Shown here piece after piece: positions 26,504 through 34,169 of a stretch of DNA of 64,000 bases (position 1 is the stretch's first letter; each line of letters opens with the position of its first letter). Made by a program: the position numbers and the translations under genes. This stretch comes from Hyphomicrobiales bacterium (GTDB lineage: Bacteria > Pseudomonadota > Alphaproteobacteria > Rhizobiales > Rhizobiaceae). The notes under the pieces are model-generated. The model was not told where the DNA came from and did no database searches. It saw only the letters and a program-made list of their open reading frames with translations. The stretch spans positions 1-64,000 of the forward strand of contig UCKM01000008.1 in NCBI GenBank assembly GCA_900473175.1. The letters run 5' to 3'.

Positions 26504-26860
26504 TTAATCCGACATGGGGGGAACATAGAGACAGATAGAGCGCCCTTGATTTGGGTCACCGCCCGCAGTACAGCGATGGAAGAATTGGTCCTTGGACTGT
26601 TTGATGCGCACGTCTCGATAGGCGATTATTTCGCCAGTCAGAACCACACGATAGCCGTTGGGGGTTGTTTTGATCGCCCCGTCTTTTTCCTGCCAGCAAT
26701 CGATCATGCTGCAGCAGTCAAAACCGTATGTCCATCCGAGTGGGGCGTTGTGCGCAGACGCAGGAAATGAACAGATCAGAGCGGCGAAGAAAAGTTTGTA
26801 TCGAAGGTCCCCGGCGTAACCAGACGGCGGATCGAATTTAGGGCCTTCTAACCGAACCAT
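26504..26860 (-). CDS. Small secreted cysteine-containing protein (rhizobial conserved hypothetical)
   Basis: A 118-residue protein with a hydrophobic export segment near residues 20-35 (LFFAALICSFPASA) and a mature region with LGWTYGFDCCSMIDCWQ, VLTGEIIAYRDVRIKQSKD, FHRCTAGG and SICLYVPP. This pattern (CCS..DC, then RIK, then a C-terminal ICLxxPP) recurs in short rhizobial and phage-encoded hypothetical proteins. Function unknown; four to five Cys suggest disulfides in the periplasm. AGGTGAG precedes the ATG at 26860, but the 19 residues before the signal segment are unusually long, so a later start is possible. Confidence 0.65.
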   Translation of the reverse strand: MVRLEGPKFDPPSGYAGDLRYKLFFAALICSFPASAHNAPLGWTYGFDCCSMIDCWQEKDGAIKTTPNGYRVVLTGEIIAYRDVRIKQSKDQFFHRCTAGGDPNQGRSICLYVPPMSD

Positions 26861-27630
26861 CGCTCACCTGCATCTTCTCCGGATGGAGAGGAGAGAATGA
26901 CCGGTAAATGTGTTGGATCAAAGGACATTGCCTACAATCTGTCTGGCCGGTGACGGCGATGCTTTTCGATGACCTGATGACCGTGGTCGAGGAGCAATTG
27001 CCTCTGGGCCAAACGGTTTCCAAGGCGGACGAACTTGAATCGAGCGTCAAAGACTGGCTTGCCCAACCGGGCCGGCACTGCTGCACGTGCCCGTCAGTCC
27101 ATTGCAGCTGGTCATGCCGCCATTCATGGCTGCGGCACCAGCAGTTGGCATGGCGCTCTATTCAGCTCGCGCAGTTTTGCATGGTCGGGGAGGGGATCTG
27201 TGCGAAATGGTGAGGGAAAACGTCCTATGACCTGGCATCGTCTTGTCGGACAGGCAACCAACGCGGCTTGGGGAAGCTCGCCGGTCGCCAGTTGCCGTCG
27301 CCAGTCGGGCGGACTGCATAATTTTTCCGGTTCTCGGAGGTGAGATGTTCATCTGGATGATCGTCGTCACTGGAGATCCGAGGTGTTCAGCGCTGAACAC
27401 CTCGGATCTCCACCAGCCTGATGAAAAACGCGCACCTGCAATGTGCTTTCCGACTTCCCTGCCCAAAAATCTGGATATCGGTTCGAGCAATACACGCACC
27501 AGCGATGAGAAATCGGTCATCATGCTGGCGCGTTCCCGCAACCGTGACTGTATCGGTACATTGCATGGTGCTATCCTCAACTTGTCTTGGCGGTTGGGGT
27601 GGATTTCCGATCTAAATTCAACAGGAGAAG
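26861..27630. other. Decayed stretch with a long perfect palindrome
   Basis: About 770 bases without a supported gene. A frame at 26956-27070 (LFDDLMTVVEEQLPLGQTVS) reads like a protein but breaks off into low-quality sequence, which suggests a gene fragment. The 40-bp palindrome is listed separately. Confidence 0.45.
27372..27411. repeat. 40-bp perfect palindrome
   Basis: Half-site GGAGATCCGAGGTGTTCAGC is followed directly by its exact reverse complement, with no spacer. The centre GTTCAGCGCTGAAC resembles the GTTCTCAGCTGAGAAC palindromes at 23.9 kb. It could form a cruciform or a 19-bp hairpin. No gene starts within 200 bases, so a terminator, operator or element end are all possible. Confidence 0.8.
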
Positions 27631-27633
27631 TTG

Positions 27634-27858
27634 GTGTCGGCGTTTAAAGAGCAGATCAGGTTGTTACGCAGACGGGCAGCTGCAGAAAGCGGCGCTTTGT
27701 CTTACGAAGAGCATCGCCAGCCTAAATACCTCGAGCGGCGATCATTCCGCGGCGCGCTCCGCACGTTTACGCTCTTGTTTGCGCGCGAGTTCGGCATTCT
27801 TCGCCTTATGGCCGCGGTTTCGCGATTTCGCGGCGCCTCCAGTCGTGAACGACCCTGA
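27634..27858 (+). CDS. Hypothetical basic protein, 74 residues (doubtful)
   Basis: A 74-residue, Arg-rich frame with a helical look (FKEQIRLLRRRAAAESGAL, FTLLFAREFGILRLMAAV). The only support is AGGAG six bases before the GTG at 27634. No family is recognised and an opposing frame overlaps it. It may be the tail of a decayed gene. Confidence 0.25.
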   Translation: MSAFKEQIRLLRRRAAAESGALSYEEHRQPKYLERRSFRGALRTFTLLFAREFGILRLMAAVSRFRGASSRERP

Positions 27859-28246
27859 GTGATCGGCCGACTGAAGCGCAATACCATCGTCGTCTCCACC
27901 TTCAAGAAGGCCTTCGTCCTTACGCGCGCCGTCGAACTTTGTAATGACAGCGTTTCCGGTTTTGACGGCGCATCTGCTTATCGCGACAGTCCGCAACCAG
28001 GTTGGATTGGTATGCGTGGGCTTGTTCATTTCTGCGGTAAAGTCAGTGGAGTTGCATCGCACTCGCCGTATCGAGGGCTCTTGTTGTTGCACAGCATTGT
28101 TCACGCGTGGTTCACCGTTGCAATCCTTTTTATGTATACGTTCTTTATCGACGCATGAGATTGTTAAGGTCTTGTATTGTCTTGCAGAACGCCATTTGTT
28201 GCTTTTATCATGGCGGTACCTCGCAAAGATCGTGGTCCTGCCCGCA
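27859..28246. other. Gap upstream of the Cache-domain cyclase gene
   Basis: About 390 bases without a supported gene. It should hold the promoter of the cyclase gene; no clear promoter or operator was recognised. Confidence 0.45.
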
Positions 28247-30166
28247 ATGAAATCGACCTCTCATACGCCCTGGACACGGCCGCTTAGAGTCCACCTCGGG
28301 CTGATCATCGTACTGCTGCTTATCGGCGTCTCCGCACCGCTCATCTGGCTCGGTTTCGACCGGGCGCGACAGGCGGCACTTACCGCGATCGACGAGCAGA
28401 TGGCGTCGCTCTCCGAGCGTATCGTCGACCACTATCGCGTCCTGTTCTCCGACAAGCTCGCATTCGTTGGTCTCGTGAGCGTCCTGGACTCCTTCCAAAA
28501 GCCACCGCCGGACCAACTCGACGAAAAGGTTGAATTTCTCGCCGAAGCGGCCATTCTCGCGCCGGATCTGGATGGCCTCCTCGTCGGCTATCCCGACGGC
28601 TCATTTCTTCGAGCCTTCAGTCTTCATAACGACGACCAATCGCGGAGGTTTCTGAATGCGCCCTCGGCGGCAACAATCGCCCTCCAGATCATCGCACCGG
28701 ACACTGGTGGCCGACAGATGTCCACCTGGCGCTTTCTCGACGATAACCGCCGGATCGTCGAGATCCGCGACCCTGTTCCGGAGGACTACGACCCGCGCCT
28801 GCGTCCCTGGTACAAAGCCGCGATCGCGGGGGATGGGAATGTAGTGACCCAAGCCTATGCGATGCCGCTAATGGGCGCAAAGGTCAAGACGCTCGCGCGG
28901 CGCCACGCATCCGACCCGCGCGTCGTGGTCGCCGCCAACATCCGGCTCGACACCATTGCCCGGTTTCTCGACGGTGAACGCATTTCGCCGCGCTCGACCG
29001 CTTATGTCTTCGATACCGACGGCAGTTTGATAATTCATTCTGACGCCGGCATGATGAACGTCATTTTATCGAACATGGAAAAAGGCACGAATTCGAAGGA
29101 TCTCGAGTCCCGCGATCCACTGCTTCCAATGGTGATGCGGCTGATCGGGAGTGGAATGGCCAAGGGCGCTACCACGTTGCACAGTGGCGCCGAGACATAT
29201 GTTACGCTCTTTGTGCCGGTCGATTTCACGTCGGTGTTGAAGGGCAGTACCATCGTTGTCGCTGCACCGCAGTCGGATTTTACGACTGAGACCAATTCGC
29301 TCATGCGCCAAGGGCTCGCAACCGCGCTGGCCGTGCTCGCCATTGGCCTCGCGATTGCCATCATCGTCTCCCGGATGATTGGCGCCTCGCTGACCAAACT
29401 GACAAGCCAGGCGCTGCGCCTGAGGGATTTGGATTTCGGACCCGTAGAGCCGGTCCGCTCCCGCATCACCGAAATCGGATCGCTCGCCGCCGCACTCGCC
29501 TCGGCGCGCGCAGCGATAGGCACATTCGGCCTCTACGTTCCCAAGGAACTCGTGCGCCGCATCGTCCAGTCGGGCTTGCGCGGGGAGCGCAGTGCCGCGC
29601 GTCAAGTCGTGACGGTCATGTTCACCGACATACGCGATTTCACCACGCTCTCAGAGCACAACGAGCCCGAAACGGTGGTGGCGCTGCTCTCTGATTATTT
29701 CGATCTCATGAACCGCGGCGTGCGGGAGAGCCGCGGTACAATCGTCCAGTTCCTCGGCGATTCCGTATACGCCATGTGGAACGCACCCGTCGCCAATGAA
29801 GATCATGCCGCCGATGCCTGCCGCTGTGCCCTGCGGCTGAAAGCCGATCTCGATGCCTTCAACGCGAGCCAACGGGAAACAGGCGCACCGGAATTCGTCA
29901 CGCGCTTTGGTCTCCATACCGGGCCGGCCGTTGTCGGCAATGTCGGAGCCGAGGACCGGCTACAGTATACGGGCATGGGCGACACCGTGAACGTCGCATC
30001 GCGGCTTGAGGGGCTCAGCAAGCAATTTGGGACTTATATACTCACAAGCCAGCAGACCGTCGACGCCTGCGCCGGTCGCTTCGTCTTCCGTCCACTTGGC
30101 CCGTGTGCGGTGAAGGGGCGGAAGGAGACGCTCGAAGTGTTCGAGCTTGTGGACGTTGTGGACTGA
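28247..30166 (+). CDS. Membrane class III nucleotidyl cyclase with dCache sensor
   Basis: A 639-residue signalling protein: TM1 at residues 15-37 (LGLIIVLLLIGVSAPLIWLG), a periplasmic dCache-like domain (about 40-350; EDYDPRLRPWYKAAIAGDG is its signature), TM2 near 355-377, a HAMP-like segment and a cyclase domain (about 455-635). Both metal Asp are present (MFTDIRDF near 458; FLGDSVYAMW near 500), as is NVASRLEG. The purine-specifying Lys is replaced by Gln (IVQFLGD) and the partner Asp by Thr-type YTGMGDT, as in class IIIb enzymes. Product probably cAMP. The ATG at 28247 fits TM1; the open frame runs back to 27944. Confidence 0.85.
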   Translation: MKSTSHTPWTRPLRVHLGLIIVLLLIGVSAPLIWLGFDRARQAALTAIDEQMASLSERIVDHYRVLFSDKLAFVGLVSVLDSFQKPPPDQLDEKVEFLAEAAILAPDLDGLLVGYPDGSFLRAFSLHNDDQSRRFLNAPSAATIALQIIAPDTGGRQMSTWRFLDDNRRIVEIRDPVPEDYDPRLRPWYKAAIAGDGNVVTQAYAMPLMGAKVKTLARRHASDPRVVVAANIRLDTIARFLDGERISPRSTAYVFDTDGSLIIHSDAGMMNVILSNMEKGTNSKDLESRDPLLPMVMRLIGSGMAKGATTLHSGAETYVTLFVPVDFTSVLKGSTIVVAAPQSDFTTETNSLMRQGLATALAVLAIGLAIAIIVSRMIGASLTKLTSQALRLRDLDFGPVEPVRSRITEIGSLAAALASARAAIGTFGLYVPKELVRRIVQSGLRGERSAARQVVTVMFTDIRDFTTLSEHNEPETVVALLSDYFDLMNRGVRESRGTIVQFLGDSVYAMWNAPVANEDHAADACRCALRLKADLDAFNASQRETGAPEFVTRFGLHTGPAVVGNVGAEDRLQYTGMGDTVNVASRLEGLSKQFGTYILTSQQTVDACAGRFVFRPLGPCAVKGRKETLEVFELVDVVD

Positions 30167-30302
30167 GGGACGAAGGCTGGGCAGTAGCTTCTAAAAATCG
30201 TTGCACGGGGCGTTCGATCTGATGCGGGCCAACGGCAGCAATGAGCCAAACGCTGTTCATGGGAGTGCGATGGATGTCCGCCGGGTGTCAGTGCCCCCAA
30301 AG

Positions 30303-31073
30303 TCACGTCTGTTCAATACGCTTGAGTACAGATTCGAGAGCAAGCGTCAGAGCCTTTGTTCCACCGTTCTCGGTAAACTCCTTGAAGACCTGCTCATTTA
30401 GACCGCCCTTTGTCGAAAACCCGGAAGCCATTGCCTCAAACGATTGTTCCTTTGAGGCGTCGGTTTCGTGGGACAGGCCGCCAAACAGTTGTTTCAGAAA
30501 CAGGCTCGCCTGATCATAGGACATTCCTTCCGCTTCGAGCCAACGGGCACATGTCTCCAACAAGCCGAAATAGGTGGCCATCAACGAACTCGCTGCGCCA
30601 AAGAGATTGTATTGCCTGACGTCGTTTGCTTGAACGGCGGTGCCAAGGGAAGAAAACAGCTCAGCTAGCTGATCATTGGGTGGATAAATTGCAGTCGCTC
30701 CCCGCAGCTCAGCGACAAATGGAAGGGGAATCGCCTGGGTAATCGTTAGGGGTACGTCAATCCAACTGCCAAGCGTCTCGATCTGGACAGTAGCAACGAA
30801 ACTCACCACATGCTGGTGTTCTCGAAATCTGAGTTCTCTTACCACTTCCTCGGCGATTTGTGGTCTGATCGCAAGAAACACGACGTCGGCGCTGTCAACG
30901 ACATCCTGATTATCAACACCCACGCGCACGATCGGAAACATCTGTGTCAGTCGGGCCGCAATGTGAGCACTCCGAGGAGAAACGACAACAGAGCTGATAT
31001 CCGATCTTGATTTCATCAAGCCAGTGACAACGGCCTCGGTTATGGCGCCCGTTCCTACAAAACCTAATTTCAT
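30303..31073 (-). CDS. Pyrroline-5-carboxylate reductase-family protein
   Basis: A 256-residue NAD(P)-dependent oxidoreductase. The N-terminal Rossmann motif KLGFVGTGAITEAVVTGL, the middle VVFLAIRPQIAEEV and VSFVATVQIETL, and the C-terminal dimerisation part (LFLKQLFGGLSHETDASKEQ, STKGGLNEQVFKEF) match ProC. ProC makes proline from pyrroline-5-carboxylate. The ATITKVMPN-type substrate segment is altered here (TITQAIPLPF), so this may be a divergent paralogue rather than the housekeeping enzyme. GGGGAACG precedes the ATG. Confidence 0.82.
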   Translation of the reverse strand: MKLGFVGTGAITEAVVTGLMKSRSDISSVVVSPRSAHIAARLTQMFPIVRVGVDNQDVVDSADVVFLAIRPQIAEEVVRELRFREHQHVVSFVATVQIETLGSWIDVPLTITQAIPLPFVAELRGATAIYPPNDQLAELFSSLGTAVQANDVRQYNLFGAASSLMATYFGLLETCARWLEAEGMSYDQASLFLKQLFGGLSHETDASKEQSFEAMASGFSTKGGLNEQVFKEFTENGGTKALTLALESVLKRIEQT

Positions 31074-31439
31074 CGTTCCCCGCAGAGTTTGACGTATCCG
31101 TGTATCATAACGTAATCAAGTCGCCGAGCCATGCAAATTGCGGAGATGAAGAACTGTCACGCCCCGGATGTCCGCTTCGCGCCAAAAGGCGACATTCGAC
31201 GGCAAGACTTCCTCTCAGCCGAAACAGGCCTATTGGTAAGGTCCCGTCAGCGGCACGTTAACACCGCTATGCCGCGATTCATCAATCTTCTGAGGTTGCG
31301 CAGGCACCGAAGCCCCCTTCGATTCGTGCCGTAAGGCGGCAGGAAGGCGGTCATGTCCGTCAGTCCCCACTTCACCTGCCATGACCTCATCCTCTGTCGG
31401 AGCCCGGTACAATGCTTATGTTCCGGGAAGGGTCTATCC
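31074..31439. other. Intergenic stretch between P5C-reductase and SOD genes
   Basis: A 366-bp gap. The stretch near 31140-31210 translates to CHAPDVRFAPKGDIRRQ, a phrase that recurs in spurious frames from dispersed intergenic repeats of Rhizobiales, so a decayed repeat copy is likely. Nothing else was recognised. Confidence 0.4.
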
Positions 31440-32117
31440 TCACATCTGGAACTGCTCGCTCGCATAACGCCAGTTGACCAGCTTATCGAGAACGGCCCGC
31501 ACATGTTCCGTGCGACGGTTTTCGTAGTCGAGATAATAGGCGTGCTCCCACACATCGATGCCAATTACCGGAATCTTGCTTAGAGCTAGAGGGGTACCTG
31601 CATCCTGCAATGCCAGGATTTCCAATTTGTTGTTGTCATTCACCAGCCACACCCAGCCGGTGCCGAACACCCTGTCCGATGCCTCTATCATCTGTTTCTT
31701 CAAATCATCCATTCCGCCAAAATCACGCTCAACGACGACTTTGAAGCTGTCGGTAGGTGCCTGTGGTCCACCTTTGAATTGCGCCCAATAGAAATTATGG
31801 TTCCAGGCTTGGGCTGCCTGATTGAAAATGGATTGGTCTTTGACCAGATTTGACTTTGAGATTACTTCCTCAAGCGTAATATCGGCATAGGGGGTGTTTT
31901 GAACCAATTGATTCAATTTATTGAAGTATCCGGCATGATGCTTTCCGTAATGCAGCCCGACTGTTCGCGCGGATATCGTGGGTGAGAGCGCATCCAGGTC
32001 GTACGGCAATTTCGGCTGGGAAAAAGCTGCAGCGGCAGATGAGGATATTCCCGACACCGCGGTACCCAAGATTGCTGAGCCCGACGCTGCGATAAAATGA
32101 CGGCGACTAAAAGTCAT
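31440..32117 (-). CDS. Tat-exported iron superoxide dismutase
   Basis: A 225-residue SOD with an N-terminal twin-arginine signal (FSRRHFIAASGSAILGTAVS, cut near residue 33) that would send the folded, metal-loaded enzyme to the periplasm. The metal ligands are visible: His in LHYGKHHAGY, His in AWNHNFYW, and Asp and His in DVWEHAYYLDYENRR. The Gln of AAQAWNH is the FeSOD-type second-sphere residue, so iron is the likelier metal. AAGGAG precedes the ATG. It converts superoxide to peroxide outside the cytoplasm. No operon partner. Confidence 0.93.
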   Translation of the reverse strand: MTFSRRHFIAASGSAILGTAVSGISSSAAAAFSQPKLPYDLDALSPTISARTVGLHYGKHHAGYFNKLNQLVQNTPYADITLEEVISKSNLVKDQSIFNQAAQAWNHNFYWAQFKGGPQAPTDSFKVVVERDFGGMDDLKKQMIEASDRVFGTGWVWLVNDNNKLEILALQDAGTPLALSKIPVIGIDVWEHAYYLDYENRRTEHVRAVLDKLVNWRYASEQFQM

Positions 32118-32228
32118 CTTTCAACTCCTTTGCGATGATTAAAGTGCCTGCATGGAATCAATCCGCCTGCCAGAATATCAGGTAAATTGCGGCGGGTTGG
32201 CTTAGGATCGCATACATTTCAGCGTCCT

Positions 32229-33794
32229 CTAGTGTGAAAGCAAGTACGTGGTAAATTTCCCGATTCCCCTGATATCCATCACTTCTTGACGGGCATCTGC
32301 GACGCTCCCACCAACAGCGTCAAACGTGCTTTGCGAGATCTGAATATGTCCGGGAATGCAGCAGGACTCCATCCGGCTGGCGACATTCACCGTATGCCCC
32401 CATACATCGTAGACGAACCGCTTTCGACCGATCAGGCCGGCGATTACTGGTCCAGTGTGGATTCCAATTCGTAGACGGAGCGCCGATGCCGGATCAGTTT
32501 CCCTGGCCGTTTCCGCCAACAATGCCCTGCCAAAGGCAATTGCTGCAAAGGCATGATCCGGCCGAGGATCGGGCAAGCCGGCAGCAGCCATGTATGCATC
32601 GCCGATGGTCTTGATCTTTTCAACGCCAAATCGGTCAGCCAACTCGTCAAAACGCGTGAAAAGGTTTCCGAGCATATTCACCAGGGCAACAGCAGGAGTT
32701 CGCGCTGCAAACTCGGTGAAATTTACGATATCAGCGAAAATGATCGTAGCCATTTCGATACGATCAGCTATCACTTCCTCCCCTTCGGCAAGCCGTTTTA
32801 CCACCTGTCTGGGAAGGATGGCATGGAGCAGCTTGTCGGCACGCTGCTTCTCTACTTCGATTTGAGCCAGGTAGTGTCGTTCACGTTCGCGCCAGCGGCT
32901 GCGTTCAAGACTGGCGGCAATACGGGCTTGCAACAAAACAGGGTCGATGGGCTTTTGCAGATAGTCTTCCGCGCCGGCCTCGATGCAGCGGATGACCGCA
33001 TGGGCTTCGTTAAGTCCCGAAATCATGATCACACGGATCTCGCGCATACGATCATCGGATTTGAGCCGGCCAAGGAGTTCAATGCCATTCATGTCTGGCA
33101 TCAGAATATCGGCCAATACGATATCGCATTCCTGTGTTTCGAGAATTCGAAGCGCCTCCTTGCCTGATGCCGCGACAATGACAGCATGACCCTCGCGGCC
33201 AAGGCGTCTTGCCAAAAGGTCCCGGTTGGATGCCGTGTCGTCGACGACGAGAATGCGCCCTGTTTCTTCGGGCAATGTGGAGGTACGTGCCGCGATCGTC
33301 CGCGCGACTTCTGCCGCGATCGTGATATCGACGTCATCTTTGGGCGTTTCGTAGACATCAGCGGAAAAGAGATCATGTTTTCCGTCGATCTGTTCAAGCA
33401 GAATTCGGCTTTCCTGAACTATTTTCAAAATGTCAGTTGTGACGCGTTCAGAGAGGGTATCAGTGAAGTCTTCTATAACCATCTCGGAATATCCGAGAAT
33501 CGCATTCATCGGTGTTCGCAGATCGTGCCGCAATTTGACGTCGAGAATGGGAGAACCTTTTACATCTGCCACCCCGATGTCGAGAATTCGCTTGATCAGC
33601 AGATTCAATTGATGGGCGGCACAAAGCACGCGTTCCAGATCGGGCAACGCGTCGGTTGGGCCCGCCTCGCGAACTTCTTCTACTACCAATTCCTGGTATC
33701 CGAGGATGGCTTGTGCTGGCTCGGCGATTTTCTGGACGATTCTCGCGATATACGCACGATGACCGATGTCAGGAGGTTGAGACAAGACGATCAC
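32229..33794 (-). CDS. DHp-receiver-adenylate cyclase fusion
   Basis: A 521-residue protein. Residues 10-60 are a degenerate DHp-like helix (EPAQAILGYQELV, His lost); residues 85-135 a second DHp with the phospho-His (LRHDLRTPMNAILGYSEMVI); no ATPase domain follows. A receiver (about 180-295) has the phospho-Asp in LADILMPDMNG and Lys in YLQKPIDP. The class III cyclase (about 330-515) is intact: FADIVNFTEFA, purine Lys in VEKIKTIGDAYM, Asp in YDVWGHTVNVASRM. cAMP production controlled by phosphorylation is expected. GTG start at 33794, overlapping the upstream CheY-like gene (GTGA). Confidence 0.9.
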   Translation of the reverse strand: MIVLSQPPDIGHRAYIARIVQKIAEPAQAILGYQELVVEEVREAGPTDALPDLERVLCAAHQLNLLIKRILDIGVADVKGSPILDVKLRHDLRTPMNAILGYSEMVIEDFTDTLSERVTTDILKIVQESRILLEQIDGKHDLFSADVYETPKDDVDITIAAEVARTIAARTSTLPEETGRILVVDDTASNRDLLARRLGREGHAVIVAASGKEALRILETQECDIVLADILMPDMNGIELLGRLKSDDRMREIRVIMISGLNEAHAVIRCIEAGAEDYLQKPIDPVLLQARIAASLERSRWRERERHYLAQIEVEKQRADKLLHAILPRQVVKRLAEGEEVIADRIEMATIIFADIVNFTEFAARTPAVALVNMLGNLFTRFDELADRFGVEKIKTIGDAYMAAAGLPDPRPDHAFAAIAFGRALLAETARETDPASALRLRIGIHTGPVIAGLIGRKRFVYDVWGHTVNVASRMESCCIPGHIQISQSTFDAVGGSVADARQEVMDIRGIGKFTTYLLSH

Positions 33795-34156
33795 GCTCCA
33801 GTCAGGCGGACGATCTTGGTGATCAGCGCCGATAAGTCGATTGGCTTGGTGTCATAATCATCGCACCCGGCATCGATCGCCTTTTCCCGGTCACCAGCCA
33901 TTGCGTGCGCAGTAAGCGCGATGACAGGGATGGCGGCAGTAGCGGGATTGGCCTTGATCTGGCGGGTCGCTTCCCAGCCGTCAATCACCGGCAAGCTCAT
34001 GTCCATCAAGACGAGATCCGGCATCACGCTGAGTGCCGCCTCAACGCCGGCTAGTCCATCAGTCGCTATAATCACCTCATATCCACGCCGTTCAAGGCGG
34101 CGGGAAAGCATGTCCCGGTTCATCTCATTGTCTTCGACGAGAAGAATCTTGACCAT
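33791..34156 (-). CDS. Single-domain response regulator (CheY/DivK-like)
   Basis: A 121-residue stand-alone receiver: acidic pocket in ILLVEDNEMNRDML, phospho-Asp in LVLMDMSLPVIDGWEATRQI near residue 52, Thr in ALTAHAM and Lys in DYDTKPID. The closest look is to DivK-like receivers. GAGGAGCC lies before the ATG (MVKILLV), 13 bases after the hybrid kinase gene, and its stop overlaps the cyclase start. It probably carries phosphate between the kinase and the cyclase protein. Confidence 0.9.
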   Translation of the reverse strand: MVKILLVEDNEMNRDMLSRRLERRGYEVIIATDGLAGVEAALSVMPDLVLMDMSLPVIDGWEATRQIKANPATAAIPVIALTAHAMAGDREKAIDAGCDDYDTKPIDLSALITKIVRLTGA

Positions 34157-34169
34157 CTTTTCAGGCTCC

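Noticed and set aside
26908-27213. 101-residue plus-strand open frame
   Set aside because: The first half (LFDDLMTVVEEQLPLGQ) looks protein-like but the rest is Cys/His/Trp-rich low-quality sequence; at best a gene fragment.
27742-28104. 120-residue minus-strand open frame ending in a Lys/Arg/Glu-rich tail
   Set aside because: No ribosome site, no recognisable domain and overlap with another doubtful frame; not strong enough to list as a gene.
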